Counted from the stretch's first letter, positions 1 to 4,919 are shown. The stretch is DNA of 6,197 nt from Ruminococcaceae bacterium UBA5396 (GCA_002410715.1 DHOG01000136.1:1-6197); one strand, 5' to 3'. The notes: generated from the sequence alone by a model not told the origin. Numbers and translations: made by a program.

Positions 1-54
1 AATTTGCCTCCCTCTTTGAGGGAGCTGTCAGGCGGAGCCTGACGGAGGGAGCTT
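1..54. repeat. Palindromic CTCCCTC/GAGGGAG dispersed repeat
   Basis: Two perfect 7-bp stems lie side by side: CTCCCTC (8-14) with GAGGGAG (18-24) around TTT, and GTCAGGC (27-33) with GCCTGAC (37-43) around GGA. A second GAGGGAG at 45-51 can pair with 8-14 instead, giving a cruciform that encloses the second stem. A T-run follows at 53-57, so on the plus strand the element could also act as a terminator. From memory, very similar units are scattered in many copies through gut Ruminococcaceae/Oscillospiraceae genomes as small MITE- or REP-like repeats. Copy number cannot be seen here. The element may start left of the window. Confidence 0.7.
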
Positions 55-185
55 TTTACCGTTAGGGCAAGTGGTGTAGTTGAAATAACTTTTAGTGCGT
101 CTTGAGATGCTTGCCGGCAATACGCCCTTCTAGGGCTAGGGCTTACCACGGTGAGGCGCGTGGTTTTGATTACAATTCCCTCCAT
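55..185. other. Probable extension of the dispersed repeat; structured, no convincing gene
   Basis: There is no plausible gene here, but the stretch is not featureless. GCAAG (67-71) can pair with CTTGC, GCCC-TTCTA-GGGC forms a small stem near 124-136, and CCACG/CGTGG forms another near 146-162. On the minus strand an open frame runs from an ATG at 185 to the window edge without a stop, for 61 codons, but it has no ribosome binding site and translates straight through the palindromic repeat. I read it as repeat-derived. The stretch may be the body of a larger mobile or RNA-forming repeat whose end is the palindrome at 1-54. Confidence 0.35.
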
Positions 186-219
186 AATGGACAAAGTGTT
201 TGTAAAGTGGTAAATTAAG

Positions 220-248
220 TTGAAAGAAACCTCTTCCGATTATATTAT
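220..248 (+). promoter_or_regulatory. Predicted sigma-A promoter, antisense to the RNase Z-like gene
   Basis: TTGAAA (220-225), a 17-base spacer and TATTAT (243-248) match the -35/-10 consensus at 5 of 6 positions each. Transcription would start near 255 and run rightwards into the 3' end of the minus-strand gene at 297-1202. No plus-strand gene follows before 1348. It could make an antisense RNA, or belong to the repeat to its left, or be a chance match in an AT-rich pocket. Confidence 0.45.
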
Positions 249-296
249 AAATGCAGGGTAAGTCAGGGGCACTAAAAGTGTCCATGCTCATACGTG

Positions 297-1202
297 TTAC
301 TTCACAATATTTGCTCTGATTCCATCGTATGCTACCACCGTATTGCCGAAAATTTGGCGGGCAGAATCCAGTTGTTCATCCGGGTTGGTCAGTGCAGGGC
401 TGAAGTGGGTAAGCCACAGCAGACCGACATCGGCCTGTTTGGCGATCTTGGCACTGTCCGAAAATAGCATATGCATTTTATCGGTCATCTTTCGGCGCAT
501 TTCTTCCTTGCCATACATGCCCTCGCTTATTAGCAGATCGGCACCCGAGGCAAACTCCACAAGAGCCTCAATCGGAAGGGTATCGGTGGAGTAGCATATC
601 TTTATAGGCGCTCTCTGCCCGTCCAGCACCGTCTCCGGTTTAATCAGCTGTCCGTTATACATTACCGAATTGCCATCATGTAAGGTTTTGTACAACGTTT
701 TGGGAATGCCGAGCACCGCTGCCTTTTGAGGATTGAATATCGGCTTGCGGCTGTATAAGACGCTGTAACCGAAACAGGGAATACGGTGATTTAGCGGCAG
801 CCAGGATATCTTAATATTATTTATATGCCACTCCCCGCCGTGGCTGCTGTCCTTTTCCAAAATCTCCAGCGGAAACGGGAGGGCAGGGGCGATGCAGGTT
901 AGTGAGGTTACGATGCTGTTTAGTCCCTCCGGCCCGATTATGGTCAAAGGGCTTGTCTTGCCGCTGTTGCCCAGCGTCAGCAAAAGCCCGGGCAATCCCG
1001 CAATATGATCGGCGTGAAAATGTGTAATCAGCAGGGTATCAAGCCGGCTTAGCCTGCAGTCTGCTTCTTTTAGTGCAATCTGGGTGCCTTCCCCGCAGTC
1101 AATCAGAACTGCACACCCCTGCTGCTCAATCCAGCAGCAGGTAAGCCATCGATCGGGAAGCGGTACCATTCCGCCTGTTCCCGGCAGACAAACCTCCGTC
1201 AT
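297..1202 (-). CDS. rnz: Ribonuclease Z-like MBL-fold metallo-hydrolase
   Basis: A 301-residue metallo-beta-lactamase-fold hydrolase of the RNase Z (tRNase Z, ElaC) type, a cytoplasmic enzyme family that removes 3' trailers from tRNA precursors using two zinc ions. All metal ligands are visible: the H61-x-H63-x-D65-H66 motif in THFHADHIAGLPG, H140 in the LNHRIPCFGY segment, D208 in YSTDT, and H267 in THFSPAL. The N-terminal GTGGMVPLPDRWLT and DCGEGTQ (35-41) segments are typical. Length fits the family. The ATG at 1202 has a strong AAGGAGG site 8 bases upstream. The gene diverges from the radical SAM gene, with a hairpin-bearing spacer between them. Fold and active site are certain. The exact substrate is inferred, since clostridial relatives differ from characterised RNase Z, so it could be another phosphodiesterase. 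The only tRNA gene seen here encodes CCA and would not need this enzyme in the usual way. Confidence 0.85.
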   Translation of the reverse strand: MTEVCLPGTGGMVPLPDRWLTCCWIEQQGCAVLIDCGEGTQIALKEADCRLSRLDTLLITHFHADHIAGLPGLLLTLGNSGKTSPLTIIGPEGLNSIVTSLTCIAPALPFPLEILEKDSSHGGEWHINNIKISWLPLNHRIPCFGYSVLYSRKPIFNPQKAAVLGIPKTLYKTLHDGNSVMYNGQLIKPETVLDGQRAPIKICYSTDTLPIEALVEFASGADLLISEGMYGKEEMRRKMTDKMHMLFSDSAKIAKQADVGLLWLTHFSPALTNPDEQLDSARQIFGNTVVAYDGIRANIVK

Positions 1203-1241
1203 GCCAACCGCCTCCTTATAATACGTCAGTCAAAACCTTGG

Positions 1242-1307
1242 AGAGCAAGAGTAATCCCTTGCCCTACATTTTGATTCAGTAAAACTGTAGGGATAGGGCT
1301 CTGCTCT
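1242..1307. promoter_or_regulatory. Long imperfect hairpin in the divergent spacer
   Basis: Four nested arms pair in order: AGAGCA (1242-1247) with TGCTCT (1302-1307), GAG (1249-1251) with CTC (1299-1301), CCCT (1256-1259) with AGGG (1295-1298), and CCCTACATTTT (1262-1272) with AAAA-C-TGTAGGG (1281-1292), leaving an 8-base loop. It fills the centre of the 145-base spacer between the RNase Z-like and radical SAM genes. It would lie in the 5' leader of whichever promoter starts outside it, or act as a DNA operator for both. No clear -35/-10 pair was found in this spacer. There is no adjacent T-run, so it is not an intrinsic terminator. Confidence 0.5.
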
Positions 1308-1347
1308 ATCCTATACGCTTGCTTTATTTTTGAAAGGATTTTCTGTA

Positions 1348-3084
1348 ATGAACAAGATTTTAAAAGCCGCTGTATGTGTATTAAACTCAAAATATATTCA
1401 TTCGTCTCTTGCACCGTGGTGCCTTGTTGCGGGGATTGATACATGGTGCGGCAGCCAGATTGAAACCGTGGTGGTGGAAGGCACCATCAATGAAAACACC
1501 GAAAATATTGTGCCGCGGATTCTGTCCGCAAAACCCGATGCAATCGGATTTTGCTGTTATATCTGGAATATCGATGCCGTCAAACGGCTGATAAGGTCGG
1601 TAAAACAAAGGCTGCCTCGTTGTATCATTGTTCTGGGCGGCCCGGAAGTCAGCTTTAATGCAGAGGAAGTTTTGCAATCCCAGCCCGATGTGGATTTTAT
1701 CATTGCAGGCGAGGGTGAAAAGCCGTTTGCACAGCTTTTAAATGCGATTTGCGAGGGTGGTTCAACCGGTGACATACCGGGATTGTGCTTCAAGCAGGGG
1801 GATAAAATCATCACATCGCCGCCGCATTTGACGAGGGAAGAGCCGCCGAGCCCATATACACAGAAATATCTCGATGCCCTCGACGGGCGAATCGCCTATC
1901 TGGAAACAAGCAGGGGCTGCCCCTATTCCTGTGCATTCTGCCTTTCGGGAAGATGCGGGAATGTGCGATACTATGATGTCGAGCGGGCAAAAAGCGAGCT
2001 GCTGTTGCTTGCAAACAGCGGGGCGAAAACCGTCAAGCTTGTGGACAGAACCTTCAACGCCAACCCCAAACGGGCGGCAGTACTGTTCGGCTTTATCATT
2101 AATCATTATGGCAGAGATATTCCGAAAGGAGTCTGTTTTCACTTTGAAATTGCCGGTGATATCCTTGATGATGCCATGATTGATTTGCTGCGGACAGCCC
2201 CTGTGGGGGCAATCCAATTTGAAATTGGGCTCCAGAGCTTTCACACAAAAACACTGGATGCAATCAACCGAAAAACCAATATCCAGCGGCTTGTCCGGAA
2301 CATAAAGCGTCTTGTAGAATGCGGAAATATGCATATCCATATTGACCTGATTGCCGGACTGCCCTATGAAGACTTTGACAGCTTTGCAAACAGCTTCAAC
2401 ATAGCATACAGTCTGCATCCCCATATGCTACAGCTGGGCTTTTTGAAGCTGCTGCACGGTTCGCCCATGCGCGAAAATCCTGAGTGCTTTCCTTGCAGGT
2501 TTTCACAAAGTCCCCCTTATGAAGTGATTGACACCCCGTGGATTACAAAGGAAGAGCTTGCCCGTCTTCATAACGTCGAGGATGCTCTGGATCGCCTTTA
2601 CAACAGCGGACGGTTCAGGCGGACGCTTGGATATGTACTTCGGCAGACCAATTTGACTCCGTTTGAACTGTTTTATAATTTTGGGGAACACTGCACATCA
2701 AAGAATATCAATAGGATTTCACTGGACTCATATACGGGGCTGGTATACGACTGGTTCGGGGAGTTAAACTGTGTAGATAAAGCCATCCTGCGGGACACCA
2801 TGTCGTGTGACCGGATTGCCACAAATTCAAGTGGAAGGCTGCCTGCTGTGCTGGATGTAAAGGATGACAGACTCAAAGCGGCGCTGAAGGAATTGAAAAA
2901 AACCCCGCAAACCTGCCCAAAAAGGGGAGTCAAGCGGGGGGCGGCCATTCTCTATACAGCAAATTGTCTGGTATACGCCGATTATGAAAATAAAAATCCT
3001 GTTATGGGCGAATATAGATTGCATAAATTACAACCCCATATCCTTTTAGATGAAACAGCAAGCATCAATGATGTTCACTGCTAA
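1348..3084 (+). CDS. Radical SAM protein, B12-binding-like N-terminus, DUF4080-type C-terminus
   Basis: A 578-residue cytoplasmic Fe-S enzyme of unknown reaction. Residues about 1-140 form a cobalamin-binding-type Rossmann domain (GGPEVS at 97-102, AGEGE at 120-124). The radical SAM domain follows, with the cluster-binding C191-x3-C195-x2-C198 in RGCPYSCAFC, then FEIGLQSF and IAGLPYEDFDSF further on. The region after about residue 400 resembles DUF4080. The cobalamin motif DxHxxG is absent from the first domain, so B12 may not be bound in the usual base-off way. I chose the ATG at 1348 because GAAAGGA lies 9 bases upstream. An in-frame TTG at 1330 would add six residues but has no such site. 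The gene diverges from the RNase Z-like gene, and its last 20 bases overlap the convergent hemerythrin gene. Assignment to the B12-binding radical SAM superfamily is firm; substrate and product are unknown. Confidence 0.9.
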   Translation: MNKILKAAVCVLNSKYIHSSLAPWCLVAGIDTWCGSQIETVVVEGTINENTENIVPRILSAKPDAIGFCCYIWNIDAVKRLIRSVKQRLPRCIIVLGGPEVSFNAEEVLQSQPDVDFIIAGEGEKPFAQLLNAICEGGSTGDIPGLCFKQGDKIITSPPHLTREEPPSPYTQKYLDALDGRIAYLETSRGCPYSCAFCLSGRCGNVRYYDVERAKSELLLLANSGAKTVKLVDRTFNANPKRAAVLFGFIINHYGRDIPKGVCFHFEIAGDILDDAMIDLLRTAPVGAIQFEIGLQSFHTKTLDAINRKTNIQRLVRNIKRLVECGNMHIHIDLIAGLPYEDFDSFANSFNIAYSLHPHMLQLGFLKLLHGSPMRENPECFPCRFSQSPPYEVIDTPWITKEELARLHNVEDALDRLYNSGRFRRTLGYVLRQTNLTPFELFYNFGEHCTSKNINRISLDSYTGLVYDWFGELNCVDKAILRDTMSCDRIATNSSGRLPAVLDVKDDRLKAALKELKKTPQTCPKRGVKRGAAILYTANCLVYADYENKNPVMGEYRLHKLQPHILLDETASINDVHC

Positions 3085-3478
3085 GGCGGCTCTTTGCAAA
3101 TTCCCCGATCTTCTTATCCATTTTGGAAATATGTATTGTCAGCCAATCAATCATCATCTGGTTTGCGCCAAGAATGACCAATATATTGCCGCCGGATTCA
3201 GTAAAATCCTTCCGTAGTTTTTCAAGCTTTGCGATAAAAGTGGTATGCGCCCTTTTTTGCTCATCATACCCCGGATAGCGAATACTTAACATGTATTTTT
3301 CCTCATCCGCAAAGTGCTTTTTTGTGTAGTCATCAAGAAAACGAAGCAATTCGCCTATATATTCTTTTGCTTGCTTGTTTTTCCCGGCTTCAAAAAGCTT
3401 TTCGGCTTTTTCAAACAGCGCTTTATGCTGATTGTCAATTATCGATACACCCACCGATAAACTGGATGTCCATGGCAT
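3065..3478 (-). CDS. Bacteriohemerythrin (diiron O2-binding protein) with one atypical ligand
   Basis: A 137-residue single-domain hemerythrin, a four-helix bundle holding a non-haem diiron centre that binds O2. In anaerobes it usually serves oxygen sensing, delivery or protection. Visible ligands are H18 (IDNQHKAL), H55 and E59 (HFADEE), H78 (QKRAHTTF), H116 and D121 (HISKMD). The conserved W3 and YPGYDE are also present. The position that is usually the first His of the HxxxH pair is Gln74 (codon CAA), so the site has four of the five usual His. Start: the ATG at 3478 has GGGAGG 9 bases upstream, and a good promoter lies at 3514-3542. The gene is monocistronic. Its stop overlaps the tail of the radical SAM gene, which would make transcription interference possible. 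Family identification is secure; O2 binding with Gln74 is unproven. Confidence 0.9.
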   Translation of the reverse strand: MPWTSSLSVGVSIIDNQHKALFEKAEKLFEAGKNKQAKEYIGELLRFLDDYTKKHFADEEKYMLSIRYPGYDEQKRAHTTFIAKLEKLRKDFTESGGNILVILGANQMMIDWLTIHISKMDKKIGEFAKSRLSSEHH

Positions 3479-3513
3479 GGTATGATTCCTCCCAACAATT
3501 CAAGTTATATCCT

Positions 3514-3542
3514 ATATTAGTCCATGTTCGTTGGACATTCAA
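3514..3542 (-). promoter_or_regulatory. Promoter of the bacteriohemerythrin gene with a dyad filling its spacer
   Basis: On the minus strand TTGAAT (3542-3537), 17 bases and TAATAT (3519-3514) place a start near 3507, giving a leader of about 29 bases before the ATG at 3478. The 17-base spacer is exactly an inverted repeat, GTCCA-7-TGGAC (3520-3536), a plausible operator. A second perfect 11-base palindrome, TACTATTAGTA (3561-3571), lies about 20 bases upstream of the -35. Confidence 0.5.
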
Positions 3543-3592
3543 GTAAAACCGAATATTTTCTACTATTAGTAAGCCAATTTGACTATAACGAT

Positions 3593-3710
3593 CTGGCTTT
3601 ATCAACCAGAAACAGGAATAACACTTCAGAAGCGGTCTTCCTGCTCAATAAATTCTATCATTCTAAATTATGGTTAGTGTGCGATAGTGATAACCCAAAT
3701 CTAAAGCCAG
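3593..3710. other. Intergenic stretch with nested inverted repeats, possible structured RNA
   Basis: The space 3543-3739 has no convincing gene. CTGGCTTTA (3593-3601) is perfectly complementary to TAAAGCCAG (3702-3710), enclosing two smaller pairings: CAGGAA with TTCCTG, and GGTTA with TAACC around GTGTGCGATAGTGA. This could be the 3' region of the minus-strand cysteine-rich gene or a small RNA. A weak T-rich tail (TATTATTAATTT) follows on the plus strand. No well-placed promoter was found, so expression is unsupported. Confidence 0.25.
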
Positions 3711-3739
3711 TATTATTAATTTATATTTGATTTGGAAAA

Positions 3740-3814
3740 TCAGTCGTCGCAGCCGCAGTCGTCATCATGCTTATCGCCTTTACGACAATCGCAGTCTACA
3801 TAGGTGTCGCCTAC
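3740..3814 (-). pseudogene. In-frame Cys/Asp-rich tail cut off from the upstream gene by a TAA
   Basis: Directly after the TAA (3817-3815) of the cysteine-rich gene, the same frame stays open for 24 codons to a TGA at 3742-3740. It encodes VGDTYVDCDCRKGD followed by KHDDDCGCDD, with four cysteines in the last 17 residues. From memory, related clostridial proteins read FGAT-x-x-VGDTYVDC without a break. The tail therefore looks like the true C-terminus of the same gene, separated by one nonsense codon, for example GAA or CAA changed to TAA. Alternatives are stop readthrough, or an error in the assembly. Confidence 0.65.
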
Positions 3815-4078
3815 TTACACGGTTGCTCCGAAATCGACGGGTATATCTACACGAATTTTCTGACTGATGGTAAATTCGCAGGTGCCGTCTTTTTTACCGC
3901 GGCAGAAATCGCAGCAGGGATTGATTTCCGGTTCTCCGCAGCATTTCACCTTAGCGGGGCCGGCAGATGAAAAGGGTACTACCTTTACAGGTAAGCAAAC
4001 CGTCGCAGATTGGCTTCCTATCGCAGGACAGGTCTGGGATTCGTGCCGTACATTTTTAATATCAAAATCTTCTAGCAT
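3815..4078 (-). CDS. Small cysteine-rich clostridial protein, probably truncated by a nonsense codon
   Basis: This 87-residue product has no signal peptide or membrane segment and eight cysteines: C17, C28, CC at 46-47, CC at 55-56, C59 and C67. It opens with a segment around TCPAIGSQSATVCLPV (16-31) and ends FTISQKIRVDIPVDFGATV. I recognise the layout from unnamed small clostridial proteins of about 100-115 residues with conserved CPAIG, CCG and GDTYVDC segments, but I cannot give a function. Extracellular, spore-associated or metal-binding roles are all guesses. The ATG at 4078 has AGAGGTGA 5 bases upstream and a promoter at 4110-4139. The stop falls where relatives appear to continue, and the missing tail is still present in frame to 3740, so the full gene would be 3740-4078. 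It is divergent from the 69-residue membrane peptide gene. Confidence 0.65.
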   Translation of the reverse strand: MLEDFDIKNVRHESQTCPAIGSQSATVCLPVKVVPFSSAGPAKVKCCGEPEINPCCDFCRGKKDGTCEFTISQKIRVDIPVDFGATV

Positions 4079-4109
4079 TATCTCACCTCTTTCTTCTGGT
4101 TAATATCAT

Positions 4110-4139
4110 ATTATGCAGTGACCGACGGTTTGTAGACAA
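4110..4139 (-). promoter_or_regulatory. Promoter of the cysteine-rich gene
   Basis: On the minus strand TTGTCT (4139-4134), 18 bases and CATAAT (4115-4110) match consensus at 4 and 5 of 6 positions. Transcription would start near 4103, about 25 bases before the ATG at 4078. The -35 overlaps that of the divergent promoter on the other strand. Confidence 0.5.
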
Positions 4140-4161
4140 GCATAACATAGATAAATATAAG
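4133..4161 (+). promoter_or_regulatory. Promoter of the 69-residue membrane peptide gene
   Basis: TAGACA (4133-4138), a 17-base spacer and TATAAG (4156-4161) each match consensus at 5 of 6 positions. The start would be near 4168, giving a leader of about 39 bases before the ATG at 4207. The -35 lies within the dyad TTGT-AG-ACAA (4130-4139) and on top of the -35 of the divergent promoter, so the two should exclude each other. Confidence 0.55.
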
Positions 4162-4206
4162 CCGGTTTCAATGATTCGTATCAAATACAATAAGGGGGAA
4201 TATGCA

Positions 4207-4416
4207 ATGTGTGACGGTGACTATGGTATCTATGGCAAAGGCTTTGAGGGGTACTCACACTATATGCAGGCATTTGAGGAGTCGCAAAAAGGATCTTCAG
4301 GCGGCGGACCCCGAAAAAGCAATAATGGAAATAGCGACAATAGCGGATGTATTGTCGCCGCTGTATTGATGGTGCTGATCTATATAATAATAAAAACAAT
4401 TATAGAAAATTCTTAA
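4207..4416 (+). CDS. Small Gly/Ser-rich protein with C-terminal membrane anchor
   Basis: A 69-residue protein of unknown function. The N-terminal part is rich in Gly and Tyr (GDYGIYGKGFEGY), followed by a polar Gly/Ser/Asn linker (29-47) and a single hydrophobic segment at 48-66 (CIVAAVLMVLIYIII then KTII), ending in a short ENS tail. This suggests a tail-anchored or single-pass peptide with the N-terminus probably in the cytoplasm. I chose the ATG at 4207 because AAGGGGG (4192-4198) lies 8 bases upstream. An in-frame ATG at 4171 would put this site inside the coding region and has none of its own. A promoter at 4133-4161 supports a single-gene unit. No terminator hairpin follows. It shows no family motif I recognise. 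Confidence 0.65.
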   Translation: MCDGDYGIYGKGFEGYSHYMQAFEESQKGSSGGGPRKSNNGNSDNSGCIVAAVLMVLIYIIIKTIIENS

Positions 4417-4422
4417 TTGCTA

Positions 4423-4726
4423 TTACTGTGAAGGAATAGGGTTTTCTAACTTTTCATTTGTAAAGGGATAGCGAAAAAGATGCCGATGAAACTGTTTTAA
4501 ATCATAATCAAATGCCTCACAAGAAAGATGTATATTCGCCTCGAATATACTTATCCATTGCCTGATTTCCAAATTCCTTTTGCAGCATTTCGAGTCTAAT
4601 ATGTCATATCCCCAAGCTTCAAACAATGATTTTTTACCTTGGTTTCTTTTCTTGTCTGGATGAAAAACATAAGTATTGAATTTCCGGATTGTTTGAGTGC
4701 AGTTGGACGAATTGTAGTTTACTCAT
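4423..4726 (-). pseudogene. Frameshifted remnant of an unrecognised gene behind the attenuator
   Basis: The ATG at 4726 has an AAGAGGT ribosome binding site 7 bases upstream and starts MSKLQFVQLHSNNPEIQ, but this frame ends after 30 codons at 4634. A second frame, open from 4722 to 4423, carries a protein-like stretch, FHPDKKRNQGKKSLFEAWGY followed by DILDS. Back in the first frame, from 4588, another protein-like stretch reads MLQKEFGNQAMDKYIRGEY before a stop. The three pieces join into one plausible protein only with two compensating frameshifts, so I read a decayed gene. I do not recognise the family with confidence. The alternatives are a genuine 30-residue peptide, or a 67-residue ORF from a TTG at 4626, which has no ribosome binding site. 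The intact promoter and leader upstream show that the original gene was regulated by attenuation. Confidence 0.45.
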
Positions 4727-4746
4727 AAAATTACCTCTTTTCGATG

Positions 4747-4785
4747 AATATAAAAAGTCGCCTCTGATAAAATCAGAAGCGACTT
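4747..4785 (-). terminator. Intrinsic terminator inside the attenuator
   Basis: On the minus strand AAGTCGCTTCTGAT (4785-4772), a 3-base loop and ATCAGAGGCGACTT (4768-4755) form a 14-bp stem, perfect if one G-U pair is allowed, followed directly by TTT and then ATATT. It sits between the leader ORF and the next gene, so it should stop transcription unless the upstream CTGATAAAATCA segment captures its loop side. Confidence 0.7.
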
Positions 4786-4805
4786 GTACATCCATCGAAA
4801 AGCAC

Positions 4806-4856
4806 TTACGTAATGGACAAAACGACGTTTGATTTTATCAGTATATAGGTTGTCAT
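4806..4856 (-). CDS. Putative 16-residue attenuator leader peptide
   Basis: ATG at 4856 opens a 16-codon frame, MTTYILIKSNVVLSIT, ending in TAA at 4808-4806. GAGGTG lies about 6-8 bases upstream, and a consensus promoter puts the 5' end near 4884, so the leader is the first thing translated. Its start codon is inside the leader hairpin, its middle codons cover the 12-base antiterminator segment, and its stop lies 3 bases before the outer stem. Such overlap between a tiny ORF and competing hairpins is the hallmark of ribosome-mediated attenuation. The peptide shows no run of a single amino acid, so amino-acid-starvation sensing is unlikely and stalling by a ribosome-targeting drug fits better. 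That is inference; the peptide itself matches no leader I can recall. Confidence 0.6.
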   Translation of the reverse strand: MTTYILIKSNVVLSIT

Positions 4857-4890
4857 TTTGTCCACCTCGCTTTCGTTTTGTAATGTAATT

Positions 4891-4919
4891 ATTGTATCAG
4901 TTGTTCCACAAAATGTCAA
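4891..4919 (-). promoter_or_regulatory. Strong sigma-A promoter of the attenuator unit
   Basis: On the minus strand a perfect TTGACA (4919-4914), a 17-base spacer and TACAAT (4896-4891, 5 of 6) give one of the two best promoters in the window. Transcription would start near 4884, 28 bases before the leader ATG. Confidence 0.75.

Larger units (their letters stand above)
4737..4864 (-). promoter_or_regulatory. Attenuator: leader hairpin, antiterminator segment, outer stem
   Basis: Reading along the minus strand: TGGACAAAATGAC (4864-4852) pairs with GTCGTTTTGTCCA (4826-4814), 13 bp with one G-U, enclosing the leader start codon. Its 25-base loop carries CTGATAAAATCA (4841-4830), which is perfectly complementary to TGATTTTATCAG in the terminator hairpin (4775-4764). 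CTTTTCGATG (4802-4793) pairs with CATCGAAAAG (4746-4737), enclosing the whole terminator and ending at the ribosome binding site of the next gene. This is the arrangement expected of ribosome-dependent attenuation, as known for erm-, cat- and ABC-F-type resistance genes: ribosome position on the leader decides which helices form. The inducer is unknown. Confidence 0.65.

Noticed and set aside
1..185. Minus-strand partial ORF starting at 185 and leaving the window
   Set aside because: It has no ribosome binding site, and its codons run through the palindromic repeat; most likely a repeat-derived artefact.
242..275. Possible minus-strand promoter (CTGACT-16-TATAAT) reading into the repeat
   Set aside because: The -35 is weak, the TATAAT overlaps the better plus-strand promoter, and no gene follows.
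1762..2424. Minus-strand 220-residue ORF opposite the radical SAM gene
   Set aside because: It lies wholly within the well-supported radical SAM coding region and reads like its antisense shadow.
3524..3730. Plus-strand 68-residue ORF in the gene-free stretch
   Set aside because: It has no ribosome binding site, starts inside the hemerythrin promoter and shows no domain or compositional signal of a protein.
187..4822. AATGGACAAA occurring near 187 and again near 4813
   Set aside because: A single 10-base match with unrelated flanks is not evidence of a repeat or attachment site pair.
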